From: Liolophura sinensis | Lineage: Eukaryota > Mollusca > Polyplacophora > Chitonida > Chitonidae | Length of the DNA stretch: 64,000 nucleotides | Direction of reading: 5' to 3' | NCBI RefSeq assembly: GCF_032854445.1 | Contig: NC_088307.1 | Coordinates: forward strand, 16,318,017-16,382,016 | Part shown: positions 36,841 to 49,300 of the stretch, piece after piece | How positions within the stretch are numbered: position 1 is the first letter of the stretch | How the letters are laid out: each line of letters begins with the position of its first letter | Translations under genes and position numbers: made by a program | Notes under the pieces: generated by a model | Seen by the model: only the letters and a program-made list of their open reading frames with translations | Told to the model about the DNA's origin: nothing | Database searches by the model: none

Positions 36841-38344
36841 ATGTACATGTGTGGCTAATGGAGCAATGTTACAACGCCGTGAATAAAATACTGTCATCAG
36901 ATGTGTGAAAGTACAAGGACAACAAGGCTGGATATATATTTGCAAAAGACACAAAGGTTTTGAGAAATTTGGGGTAGCTCTCCGACTAGTCAGAAAATCA
37001 CATGTGCCAAATTAAAATCTGTAATAGCTTATATTGTACAGGTTGGGACAGAAAAAGAGTGACTCTGCCCTAAATATATACACGCCTGGCTTTGAACATA
37101 ACAAATTACAATAAATACATACCAATGCATCACGTGCACTGTTCACCGAGTGGAGGTGGAATGTGCAAGCACATCAACGATAGCTGCTCTGTATCAATTC
37201 ACTTGAGTCATAACCTAAATTCCACCCTATGACTCTAAAATCGCAATGGTTTTACCCGGTTTCATCTCTACGTATTCCAAAGGTAACTTTTTCTTCAGTT
37301 GCTCCACCCTTTCCAGGTCGGCCCCGGTTTGTCCTCCGACGAACAGGTGCTCGATACGGCCGCATTTGTGAGACCCCCGCAGAATCTGAATCAGCAATTG
37401 TTTGCAATATGTTATTTATTTATGTATTTATTTATGTCAAAACATATTTGAAATTTTAACTAGAACAAACAATAAGCTCTCTTTAAGTCAAATTTGAACA
37501 TACCTCTTTTAACTTGGACTAATCAGTTCACAAGATTTTTGTGGGATATCGTTGCTGTTGCGATTGTAAGCTTATGACGTGAAGCTATATTCCTGATCTT
37601 TATATTACATGCTGCTTTGAGTCACACTGTTCTTTACCTTATGGTCATTTTTGAGAGAACTGTCAGAAAAAGAGTTCGCCTAACCTGCAGACATCCATTG
37701 GTCTTACTACACTCGTCCACGGGTATGAACACAGTTAGCATGTCCGGAAACAGACATCCGTTCTTATACCAGTATCTGAAAGTTAAATACAACGACTATG
37801 ACGATAGCCTCAACTATATATGAATATGCCTTATTCCCTCTTGTTACTTCAGCAATTAGGCATTACGTTTCCAAAAGCTCGAATCTAGCTGACATAAAAA
37901 CAATGAGTGGTTATTCCTTGAAGTGCGAGTTCTTATATGATACACAGGAAGGGCACATCCCTTCTTTCCGAATGTCATTCTCACTACTTGGAAAAAGGCA
38001 TCAAAAAATCACATCAGCAGCCTTTGTAAGACTAAATTATTTTTAAACATTTGTTTTTTTTTCATATTAGTTTTTTTTTTACACCATCTCAATAATATTT
38101 GTTGACTAATCAAGAAAGGTTTTGTGCGGATAAAGCAACAAATCAACTGGAGAATAAAAGAAAATAAAAGACGCTATTGATATATTTGTCTGATTCTTTT
38201 TAAACGCAACACACGCCATAAATGTGAAGGTAAAGTTTCGGCGTGTGTTTACCCGTAATCTTGGTGCCAGACATGTTTGCCGCCGGTGTACGCGTCTTTC
38301 ATCATTAACTTCGTATGGTAGTGGTACACCTCTCCCCCTAACAG

Positions 38345-39235
38345 CTGAAATTATAAACGAGTCACATGAACTCTCTCCTAACGACGCAATCAAAGACATG
38401 TCTCACATAAACGCTCCCCTAACATCTGCAATCATACACATATCTCACATAAACTCTTCCTTAACATCTGCAATCATAAGCATGTCTCACATAAACTCTC
38501 CCCTGACATCTGCAATCATACACATACCTCACATAAACTCTCCACTGACATCTGCAATCATACACGTCTCACATAAACTCTCCCCTAATATCTACAATCA
38601 CACACGTCTCACATAAACTCTCCCATGACATCTGCAATCACAAACATACCTCACATAAACTCTCCCCTAATATCTGCAATCATACACATACCTCACATAA
38701 ACTCTCCCCTGACATGCGATCATACACGTCTCACATAAACTCTCCCCTAATATCTACAATCACACACGTCTCACATAAACTCTCCCCTGACATCTGCGAT
38801 CATAAACATGTCTCACATAAACTCTCCCCTGACATCTGCAATCATGCACACACCTCACATAAACTCTCCCCTAATATTTGCAATCATACACATACCTCAC
38901 ATACTCTCCCCTGACATGCGATCATACACGTCTCACATAAACTCTCCCCTAATATCTACAATCACACACATGTCTCACATAAACTCTCCCCTGACATCTG
39001 CAATCATACACATGTCTCACATAAACTCTCCCCTGACATCGCAATCATACACATACCTCACATAAACTCTCTCCTAAAAGCTGCAATAATACACAAATCT
39101 CACATTAACTATCTCCTAACCGCTGCAATTACAAACAAACCTCTCAAAAACTGTCCTCCTGACAGCTGCAATGATACACAAATTTGACATAATCTCCCAC
39201 CCTGATTGCTACAATCATACAAAAATTTCACATAA
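38345..39235. repeat. 42-bp minisatellite derived from the PhyH B exon 5 acceptor junction
   Basis: On the minus strand the real junction reads ATTTCAG|CTGTTAGGGGGAG. The array unit reads ATTGCAGATGTTAGGGGAGA then GTTTATGTGAGACATGTGT, about 20 units of 38-42 bp, all in the intron before exon 5. The farthest units (39060-39200) keep GCAGCT as in the true exon start. PhyH A has no such array at the same place. Confidence 0.85.
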
Positions 39236-40090
39236 ACCTTATTCTTATAACATTTCCAAGTGTATTTTCCCGCCAGTTCAGACGCAAGACGTTTAGTATG
39301 TTGTCTGCTGCTTTCTGAGTTATGTTTTGAGCATAACCCTCAATGGAAAGTTAATGGCTACCAAGATACTGAAATATTAACACGCTCAACTAGGCTCTAT
39401 GCAATTAAGTATCAATGTACGTATTGATAATTTCTTTTTTCTTTGATTTTCTATAAACATACATTATATATTCTAACCACGCCATTCCTGATGTTAGATG
39501 AATACATGTACATCGTTTTTTGTTTTTAAATTCCAGTCATTAAAAGTTAGCGTGTAGCTCAAAAAGTTGCAATTCTGATAGCATTATGATGAGGAAACAC
39601 TCGTACCTTTTCGCTCACTCCAGCAACTTTCTCGCACCGGGCCACCATTCCGGTGATGTCATTTCCGGGATGACTCCAGATACACAGTCGGCTTTTCCCG
39701 CCCTCGTCATCGCCCACCTGTCACAACATTCGGGCACTGAGAAGACTGCATATAAATATACACATCGTTGATTCCTTTCAATCCCTTTATTTGAAAGGTC
39801 ATATTGGTTTACTACGATAACTGAAAACACATACTTATGCACAGTGCATGACTGGAAATGTTGTCTTTAACTGTATACCATGAATATATATTCATCTGGA
39901 ACAGAAGTTGAATCTAGTTACTTGTAACACGAATATCGTAATACATCCATATTTACAAAAATAGTTATGAGTAATACGTTAAATATTCCACGAACTGAGA
40001 AAAAACATATCCGTACGCATTTATTTCATTGCTTTTAACGCCATACTCTTGAACTTTTCATTTACTCAATGCCGGCCAGTTTGGATTTGA

Positions 40091-40355
40091 TTTATTTATT
40101 TATTTGATTGGTGTTTTACGCCGTACTCAAGAATATTTCACTAACACGACGGCGGCCAGCATTAGGGTGGGAGGAAACCGGGCTGAGCCCGGGGGGGAAA
40201 TCCACGACCATCCGCAGGTTGCTGGAAGACCTTCCCACGTACGGCCGGAGAGAAGTCAACATGAGCTGGACGAACTCACAGCGACCGCATTGGTGAGAGG
40301 CTCCTGGGTCATTACGCTGCGCTAGCGCGCTAACCAACTGAACCGTGGAGGCCCC
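40091..40355 (-). mobile_element. Common SINE, full length, reverse orientation
   Basis: From TTTATTTATTTATTTGATTG to CTAACCAACTGAACCGTGGA then GGCCCCC. In PhyH B intron 3, hence in the same sense as that gene. A decayed tail fragment (40025-40080) precedes it. Confidence 0.93.
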
Positions 40356-41335
40356 CGGCCAGTTTTGAGTTGAGGAAAGAAAACAAATGTAAGACTCACA
40401 AAAGTCTCAATCGTTTATTGACACCATGGCTCCAGGAACAACGAGAGAAGGGAATCTGGGAAAGGCTGGGATTGAACCCACAACTGAAGTAGATGACCAT
40501 ATTCACAAGAGGGAGGAGACAAAATAAATGGTTTACATGGCTAACGTTTGAATATGTTTCGCACCTTGAAACCCCAGGGACCAGCTTCACAAAGCGGCGT
40601 ACGACATTTTTTTTTATCGTACACATGTACCATATCGCACAAATATGAGTGATGGTACGGTAATAGTGACGTTCAAAATATCGTACGACAAACGTACGAT
40701 AAAAAATGTCGTACGCCTATTTGTGGAAGTGGCCCCAGGCAACTTTTCATCAAAGGACCTCTGTTATGAGTTGTATATTTCTATTTCTAATAATAATCCA
40801 AATGTCCAATCTACATGTGAATATCATATAAAATACATATTTATTTACTTTTGTATGTTCTCATTATTGCACCGGAAACCATTTACTATCTTCTATATAA
40901 TCACTACAATCAGTTAACGAGCTACAATCGTTCTTCATTCGCATATCGCACCAGGAAAAGTTGCAACATGTTGGTCGACATTGGCAGCTCTACATTTGGA
41001 CACGTGACTACATCCACGAATCCTTGTGTAGTATGCTTAAGCCGGCCATTCTGACAAGGTGCTTACCACAAAGGCGTTTTTCTGTATCTCGTCACAGTTC
41101 TCCACGGCATATTTAACTTTGTTCACCTCAGACGTACTCAACACCCCTCTACAAATACAAGTTTTAAGCACCTAAGTAAAGTTACCAGAGTTTTTCGATC
41201 AGCAAGGGACAAATATATGCAGAAATAAGAAAAGAAAAAACACATTTTAAAACCCACTAGTACAGAATTTATGTTTTCATTTGATTCTTGATTTATTATT
41301 ACTTCTTGGGTGTAAAAGGAAATATGGTACATCGG

Positions 41336-41336
<1 letters not shown>

Positions 41337-41401
<65 letters not shown>
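41337..41401. repeat. AT dinucleotide run
   Basis: About 65 bp of alternating AT between PhyH B exons 3 and 2. Confidence 0.95.
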
Positions 41402-41405
<4 letters not shown>

Positions 41406-42045
41406 TGAAATTTGTAATTTGTATATGTATACCTGGTAGGTGAAACCAGGCAAGTTCATACCACAGTTACAAGAGGAAGACAACCTTGTGTATCATTTCA
41501 GGAAGTCAGCTTGCAGCGACACGGCTGCTACTGAATCAAAGAAACCCCACTTTAGCACACATAAATATATAAATATAGGAAAGAATCTCATACCTGATCA
41601 GTATATATCCGCACTCATCGAACGCCTCTTTCATTTCCGGCGTGAACCGAAAGTTGTCAGTGTCGTAATGAAACTCTGTAATAAAAAGTAAGTTATTTAA
41701 TTTTTGTGGCTCTTTGTCATCTGAGTAGTTGAATGAGATTTTACCTTCTTGTTTTAGAGTATCTAGCTGTCATTTTACCCATACATGCGCAAAATTCTTG
41801 CCTGCTTCAATCTTCAGCCAGTTTGTCCTCTGGTTAAATCGCTGTGTGTATATTTTGATAGCAACATCGCTCTAACTGTTCGTGGAGTCTTGGTGTCAGT
41901 AAATGATCGACGTTTCGATGGATACAACTAGTCTACCACCAATATGGTGTGACTACCTGTGCGTTTCACATGGAAACGTTCGTCACTAACTTGCCAAAGG
42001 TAGGTGGCTTATACCGACACTCCTTTTTTCTCCACCGGTAGAAGT

Positions 42046-42124
42046 CACCGTCATCGTGTAAGTGAAAAATTTGTGGGACTATGGCCTCAAACTCAATCAA
42101 ATAAAGTAATAAATAAATAAATAA
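42046..42124 (+). mobile_element. SINE tail fragment
   Basis: CACCGTCATCGTGTAAGTGA then a degraded block and AATCAAATAAAGTAATAAAT. In PhyH B intron 1. Confidence 0.65.
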
Positions 42125-42699
42125 TTACAACATCTGACTCAAAATCATACAGACTACTATATAGTGTTTTTTTTTTCAGTTCCAACAAACAGCCCATGGG
42201 TAGCGCTGTCTGTCAGTCGGTCTGTTGGTCGATAAGTGAAATTGATTGACATCCTTAACACGAACCATTCACTTAACTAACTGCAAGGCGGCATCTGGTG
42301 TTTGCGGGAGTAGCAGCTATTGTGAATTTTCGCTTGTTCTAATATAGCTTGATGTTGAATTACAGGACTTGTTCGACGTGACTGCTGTTCTATAAAAGTG
42401 AAATAATCTTTAATAAATTCAGCGTGCAATACAAATGATACTATTGACAGTTAGGCCCATACCTGTGTTGATTTTCTCCATATTAAGTCGCTCCCGCTGC
42501 CGCACACCTGTTGTTGATTACACGGCCCCAGGCAGACAGAGGGATAGCCAGGTGGATTTAAGGTTCATGCACCAATTTAAACTGCAGATAAAAAATGTAT
42601 TATAGCATGTTACAAGCATGTTGAAGGCCGATAAACAATCGAGTGGTACAAAACGATAACTGTAAGCTAGGTACTATTTGCTCCCTTTAAGAAATAATC

Positions 42700-43055
42700 T
42701 GTTAAAATTGCAGGGCGAATGGGGTTGTGTGTGCTGGAGGGGGTGGGGGGGAGAGGGGTGAATGTGGATGAGGGCTCCTTAGTGATGGTACAAAAGATGA
42801 TACGATAGCGGTTAGATTTATGCGTGGAAGAAACCTTACACACGTTACTTAGGAACTTTCCCACGTGTGACGTAGAAATATGCACTCTGTATTGGTGGAC
42901 CATAAGTGGTTTGCAATCATCGATATAGATTGTGCAAAGGACACACATTGTCCACAGTGAGGGGAATCTAAAAAATATCCCCTGCCTACAGCTGGGTTTG
43001 AACTCACATTAATCGACAGGCAAGCACCTGAACCACTGAGTCACGACCCGTTTCC
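42700..43055 (-). mobile_element. Another tRNA-derived SINE, reverse orientation
   Basis: On the minus strand the head reads CGTGACTCAGTGGTTCAGGT (A-box like) then TGAGTTCAAACCC (B-box like). The body shares ACGTCACACGTGGGAAAGTT with similar text near 1340-1360. Family unknown; ends are estimates. Confidence 0.55.
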
Positions 43056-43835
43056 CGAAGGAATGTGAAACGTATCGTTCCTCTAGCGAAAGCTATAAAA
43101 GCTGGTGTAATTTTATCCAAACATTATATAACCGGACAGGCTTCCGTACTTGTCAGCAGTTATGTAGGTCACCGCTTCCGGTCTGGAATTAGACCTAAAT
43201 TTCGTGTCCGCAAATTGGGACAGTTATTCATCCGGTTATAAAAAAATTGCAGGTTAATACATAAGCTACAAGTTCCAGAGAGGGATGACATTTGTAGTCT
43301 TTATATCACAGGAACGATCACCGCTTTGGCTTTAATTTGTATGTAAGTCTGTTCAGATACAGCTGTATAGATCTACATGTGCACTGATATGTGTATAATG
43401 TCATACATTGAGCACGAAAACCTCTTGCAAAATTTGTGCAGCTCACAGCAGAGCCATTGCTCACAGTTTACAGATAGAATGGCTATACTGATATTCCACT
43501 TATCCCAGAGAGAGTTGCACGCTTGAAATATATGTATAGGAGGTTAACTAACCTTACGATATTCCGTTTTCTCCTGGTGAAAGGCCTGTTGAATAGTCAT
43601 GTGGGTTTGAAGGGAAGTACGGAAGCCAAGAAGGCATACATGTACCCCGTGTAGGCTTATTGATAAAGCGACACAGCAACCAAATTACACACACATATTC
43701 ATAACTGTATATGTACACGCATGTACGCCTAGTCTATAACTGACACCGTGCACAGTTTGTACACATGTAAAACATTGTACATCCGGCATGATTTTTACAT
43801 TTTGCAGTGTATAAATGTCAAAACAGAATCAATTA

Positions 43836-44046
43836 TGTACACACCAGTGCGGTCCCTGTGAGTTCAAGTCAGTTTATGCTGGCTTCCTCTCCGGCCCTAC
43901 GTGGAAAGGCCTTACAGCAACCTGCGGATGATCGTGGGTTTCCCGTGTTCTGACCGGTTCCCTCCCACCATAACGCTGGCCGCCATCGTATAAGTGAAAT
44001 ACCCTTGCATATGGCGTGAAACACCAATCAAATAAATAAATAAATC
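43836..44046 (+). mobile_element. Common SINE, 5' truncated
   Basis: Begins at the B-box region (GCGGTCCCTGTGAGTTCAAG) and runs to the AAATAAATAAATC tail. Follows the same orientation as its neighbour at 44115. Confidence 0.9.
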
Positions 44047-44114
44047 AAATATGTACAGTTCATATGCTATATCTCTTCACATACAAATACATGTGTTTTC
44101 TATACATGTATATT

Positions 44115-44373
44115 CGTGGCCCGGTCGGTTAGCGCGCTAGCGCAGCGCAATGACCCAGGAGTCTCTCACCAATGCGGTCCCTGTGAGTTCAAGTCCAGTT
44201 CATGCTGGCTTCCTCTCCGGCCGTACGTGGGAGGGTCTGCCAGCAACCTGTGGATGGTCGTGGGTTTCCCCTGGGCTATGCCTGGTTTCCTCCCACCATA
44301 ATGCTGATCACCGTCGTATAAGTGAAATATTCTTGAGTACGGCGTAAAACACCAATCAAATGAATAAATAAAA
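44115..44373 (+). mobile_element. Common SINE, nearly full length
   Basis: Lacks the first few bases (starts GTGGCCCGGTCGGTTAGCGC). It lies close to the centre of the inverted duplication. Confidence 0.92.
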
Positions 44374-45323
44374 TATATTCACTGCTCACACCTGATGTGT
44401 TAAATACATGTTTTCGTTCTTGTTTTCAGTGATTATGCCTACGAGCGTCAGTGCTCTGAAAATTTTGAAATATTCAGTAATTTCGTATACCGGAGTAAAA
44501 GAATATTTATTTACAATGTACCACGTGCAAGCATGCATTCATCGGAGTTTTACACGCCAGACATTTTACATGTCCTTTTGACCGGTCAAACCACCCAGAT
44601 CAGCCTTCAGCTGATGACAGCCTGCACAGCTTGTACTTGGCTGAATTCACTGTATAAATAGGCTTGAAAGTGTGTCATGATGTTGACTTTGAGTGAAAAA
44701 CGGGTAGGTTAGCGTCCTGCGTGCTTCAAGTGTATTTATTTATTTGTTTATTGAATCTTGCCAGCTGTACTCGACAACTGTTATACAACTAACTTCAAGC
44801 CGGTGGTATAATGATGTCGCGATTTTGCCTGTCTGCTCTGAAAAAGTAAAGATGTACCGTTTTGTACGCGTGTGTTTGTGTATACCTCGCGATGTAAGCA
44901 AGATGTCTATTTCAGGTACATACATTTGTACCGGTAGACTTTAAAAATGTAGGTGCATAAAGATTATTTAAGCAAGGTACACATTACTATTCCTGTACAT
45001 ATTTGGTACAAGTTGTGCCCATGGTACACATATTGTGCCTTCTTGGTGCGCAGTTGAGAGTCTGCTTATCCATCCGTCCGTCTGTATGTCCGCCCGTACC
45101 AGGGCTACAACTCCAATTGTTTTGCATGAGCACTTAAATTTTAGGTGGATACATTGATACACAGGTGACGATGTGTCGCGTCTGATATTTGTACATTTCT
45201 GCGCTAACCATATTCTACTCTCCTATTTTCGTATAAGCACTATAAATCAGTAATTATGACTTTGCTTACAACCCAAATGGAGTGCTTTCCCCACTTTAAG
45301 CCACTCGGACGGGGAAGAGGCGG

Positions 45324-45582
45324 GGGGCTGCGTGTTCCGAGGCGGTTAGCACGCCAGCACGGCGGCACCCCAATGAGGTCGCTGTGAGTTCAAGTTCAGC
45401 TTATGCTGGCTTCCTCTCCGGCTGTAAGTGAGGAGGTCTTCCAGCAACCTGCGGATGGTTATGGGTTTTCCTGGGCTCTGCCCGGTTTTCTCCCACCATA
45501 ATGCTGGTCGCCGTTGTATAAGTGAAATATTCTTGAGTACATCGTAAAGTACCAATCAAATAAATAAATAAATAAATAAATC
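45324..45582 (+). mobile_element. Common SINE with deleted head segment
   Basis: Head partly lost (GGCGGTTAGCACGCCAGCAC), body and tail complete. In the spacer 750 bp before PhyH A. Confidence 0.88.
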
Positions 45583-46328
45583 ATCAACTTTATATGTTAA
45601 AACACATGGGGAATCTGAGGTGATTATCTTTAGCTATCTGCGTTTCTGTAAACATTGATGAGAACAAGTTGATGGAGGAAGAAATTTCATGATTTGTTGA
45701 TTTCCAAATTCTGCAAAATCTACAGGAAAGATGCAAAGAGACTTATGAATATTCAAGAGCTGGATATAGAGTGCATTGCCCTTGCATTGCTCGATCGTTT
45801 TTTGTGGAGGCTGAAAGTTCCTGGACAGGTGCAACTATGTAATAAACAGGTCATCGTGAAGTGTTTTGTACAGTATGCAGTGATGTTGTGTTGTAAATCC
45901 GCACTGGACACGACGTCTGCGGCGTTACGTATATGGGCGTGAAGACACTGTGCAGTCAAACTTGTCGGTTGTTGTTGTTAAACTTAACGATAGTGAGTTC
46001 TCTACCTTCCATCTCCAAATAAACTGCCCTTGACACGCATCTGTACACGGCACCTGAATACCTGATCTACATTGTAAGTGCTGTATTCTTTACTACGGAT
46101 TACTCCACATATGCCGCCAAACCGAGGAGATAAAAGATTACGTAGGCCTCCATGATAAAGTTTTTAAAAAAAAACAGGACTTCATCTAGATTTTGTACTT
46201 TCAGAGACTTGTAAGGTGAGCACGGCATATGCCAGGTATTATAGCTGTAAAGTCTTGTTAGCGAACTGAAAACGCGACACAAGAGTAGCAGTCAATCATC
46301 GACAGGTGTGAAACGCCACGCGGGCCTG

Positions 46329-49300
46329 ATGGAGAGCATAAACACAGGTACGTAGCCTACAGACGATTTATCATCGCAATTGTTGTCTTGTCTTTTTTCC
46401 CCGCTTGAAGAGTTCAAACACAGAACATGCAGTAACCTACATGTAGAGGTTATATGAACTGACACTATACGATGCGCGGTTTAAATTCTGTCAAAACATA
46501 TTTATCGCTTCGGAAAAGTGTTTAGTCATTATTCTATTAATTGTTACAGAATTTCATTACGACCCCGAATACTTCCGGTTCACCCCGGAAATGAAAATGG
46601 CCTTCGACGAGTGTGGATATATCCTTGTCAGGTAGGACTTCTGCATCTACGTAAATGACATACAGACGCTGTTTTCTTAACATCACTTAAATGGTTCGAT
46701 ATTCTTGAATATGTCGTAAAACACCAATCAGATAAATAAATGTCTAAATGTTCAGTGTTTAAATAAATAAATAAATAAAAGTTACCATGATAAAGAGCTC
46801 CATAAATTTTCAGAGTTTTACTTTTGAATTCATCCTATGACAAGTTAGATCTGCCTGTAGTTCAAACTGCTGAACCAGTTATAGATAATGCTCAGCTGCT
46901 AATACAGACTGCCTCCCGCCTTGCAAACATTGACAAATATTCTTCACTTTGAGCCAGATCCAGTCGGAAATGTATACACAGTTTTTTCCACAATCATCTT
47001 TTCCCATGTATCTCTTCAAAGAAAAATGTTTAACTCAAATTGCAATGACCATGACAGAGCCACATTGTTATAATACATGACAATATTTCCGTGTAGAAAG
47101 TTCCTTATTCGCAAATTTTTTTAAAAGTTTATAATTCTAACCAAGTAACCTTCGCGTCAGGCGATTGCCCTGACTTATTAAATCGTACTTTGTTATTTTT
47201 TTTATTTGAACAGAGGAGTGCTGAGCGCTTCAGAAGTAAGCAAAGTAAAAAATGCGGTGGAAATCTCCAAAGAAATCCAGGAAAATGCCTTTGCGGTAAA
47301 ATTGTCGCCGTTTAAAAACCAAAACTTAGAATCCAACAGATAACGATGTATACAGCACACGCAGATAACGGGTTGTAGGCCTACATCACACGCACATAAC
47401 GGGTTGTAGGCCTACATCACACGCAGATAACGGGATATACAGCCCACGTAAATAACGAGATATACAGTACACATAGAAAACGGGATTTACACCGCACGTA
47501 GATAGCGGGATATACACCACACGTACATAGCGGGATATACGGGACACACAGATAACGGGATAGACAGCACACACAGATAACGGGATATACACCACGCGTA
47601 GATAGCAGGATATACAGCACACGCAGATAAAGGGATATACAGCACACACAGATAGCTGGGTATATAGCACACCCAGATAACGGGATATGCAGCACACGTA
47701 GATAGCCGGATATACAGCACACGTAGATAGTGGGATATACAGCACGCACAGGATGCGGGATATACAACATGTAGATAACGGGATATACAGCATACACAGC
47801 CAGTGGGATATACAGCAAACGCCGATAACGGGATATACAGCACACGCAGATAAAGGGATATAAAGCACACGTAGATAAGGGGATATACAGCAAACGTAGA
47901 TAACGGGATATACGCCACACGTAGATAAGGGGATATACAGAACATGCAGATAACGGGATATAAAGCACACTGAGATAGCGAGATATACAGCACACGCAGG
48001 TAATGGGATATTCAGCACACGCAGATAACTAAATGTACAGCACACGCAGATAGCGGGATATACAACACACGCCGATAGCGGGATAAACAGCACACACAGA
48101 TAACGGGATGTACGGCACACACAGATAGCGGAATAAACAGCACACCCAGATAACGGGATATACAGCACACACAGAATGCGGGATATACAGCATGTAGATA
48201 ACGGGATATTCAGCATACACAGCTAGCGGGATATACAGCACACGCAGATAACGGGATATACAGCAGGCGTAGATAATGGGATATACAGCACACGCCGATA
48301 GCGGGATATACAGCACAGATAGATAATGGGATATACAGCAAACGTAGATAACGGGATACACACCACAAGTAGATAAGGGGATATAGAGCACACGCATATG
48401 ACGGGATATAAAGCACACGGAGCAAGCGGGATATACAGCACACGCAGGTAATGGGATATACAGCATACGCAGATAACGGAATATACAGCACACACCGATA
48501 GCGGGATATACAGCACACACAGATAACGGGATATAGAGCGCACGCAAATTTGGTAGAACCATTCAATTTTACAGCTATTATACAGTGGCTTTAAACATCA
48601 GTTAGTCTTAAACCAACTAAATGTTCTGTGTGATCAGGAACCTTTCTGAAATTCGAATCCATATCGAATTCAATAGTCTAAATCTCAACTCATTTACAGA
48701 GTACAGTGTATTGTATCTTTAAAGGATACATGAAACGCTTTTATTTTTTTAAACGGTTTTATTTCTTAATTTACAAATTATCATATGTCATAACGTATAA
48801 CAGTACAGACAAATTCTTCAACTTTCACCTTGGGGGTAAAAATGGCTTCAAAGTACAGTCTGGAAGTTAAGTAGCTTGCAACGATGACGTCAGCCATGAT
48901 CCCTGTTTTAAAGGAACTCTGTGGGGAACAGACCGAACGAGTCTGGCCGAATGGGGGGTGAGGGTGTAGGGGTGCGGAGGGGGCGAGGGGGGGGGGGGTC
49001 TGCGCTAAGCTGGCCCGAAGAAGCCATGCAGTATCTGTGTACATGTCACCTTGCTCACACTGAAGCGATACGGTTCATCGGGCTCGGGGCACTTCAGGGA
49101 TGTTCACCGAGTTCCGAGCAAGATCAGGGATGACGTAATTTCGGGAAAAAATCTAACCGTTGACGGAAAATATGCATAATATAGAGGGTTAATTAACAGG
49201 TGTAAAAATACCCCGAAAATGAAATTTTTTGAACAAAAATTCTGGGGCATAATTTTCTTCATTTGGCATGGAAACATAATCATTATTTAATTGTTCCATT

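Larger units (their letters stand above)
36457..42481 (-). pseudogene. Phytanoyl-CoA dioxygenase (PhyH) family gene, copy B, exon 8 deleted in part
   Basis: Fe(II)/2-oxoglutarate oxygenase of the PhyH family. Exons in transcript order: 42463-42481 (ATG, 19 nt), 41594-41675, 41067-41148, 39607-39717, 38253-38344, 37685-37775, 37256-37385, 36663-36723, 36457-36552 (TAA). Lengths 19, 82, 82, 111, 92, 91 and 130 are identical to copy A. Exon 8 is 61 nt against 152 nt in copy A: 91 nt are missing between LLHMS and the end of the exon. This removes the 2-oxoglutarate-binding Arg and shifts the frame. The iron-binding pair WHQD and the distal His in LLHMS remain. The last exon is intact in its own frame (VPDSAVIDCTDV, SGKGFVDG), which shows the damage is in exon 8. 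It could still be transcribed. It is the mirror copy of the gene at 46.3-54.1 kb and converges on TRIM copy 1. Confidence 0.85.
26515..42540. repeat. Left arm of large inverted duplication (TRIM-PhyH)
   Basis: Part of the window's left half reappears in inverted order on the right: TRIM exon 3 to SPRY, then PhyH exons 9 to 1. Similarity is not limited to exons. The 80 bases before TRIM exon 3 (26520-26610) match the reverse complement of 63862-63950, including an ATATAAAA.CCAAA block and a shared TGATGAAA block. The sequences just before both PhyH start codons share ACAGGTGTG. Exon 3 to SPRY spans 6.4 kb here and 6.5 kb on the right. The true left limit may be farther out, at least to TRIM exon 1. 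Confidence 0.85.
42482..46328. promoter_or_regulatory. Divergent intergenic spacer between the two PhyH genes
   Basis: The two PhyH copies start on either side of this 3.85-kb spacer and are read away from each other, so any promoter for either lies here. I see no convincing core promoter. It holds three copies of the common SINE (43836-44046, 44115-44373, 45324-45582) and a different tRNA-derived element in reverse orientation near 42700-43055. Nothing else coding was found. Confidence 0.45.

Noticed and set aside
45694-45942. 82-codon + strand frame before PhyH A
   Set aside because: No family likeness, no supporting splice phase, and nothing equivalent in the mirrored left arm.
47386-48566. 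Long minus-strand frames (up to 276 codons) rich in Cys, Tyr and Ile
   Set aside because: Entirely within the 25-bp array; three frames are open at once and there is no non-repeat sequence.
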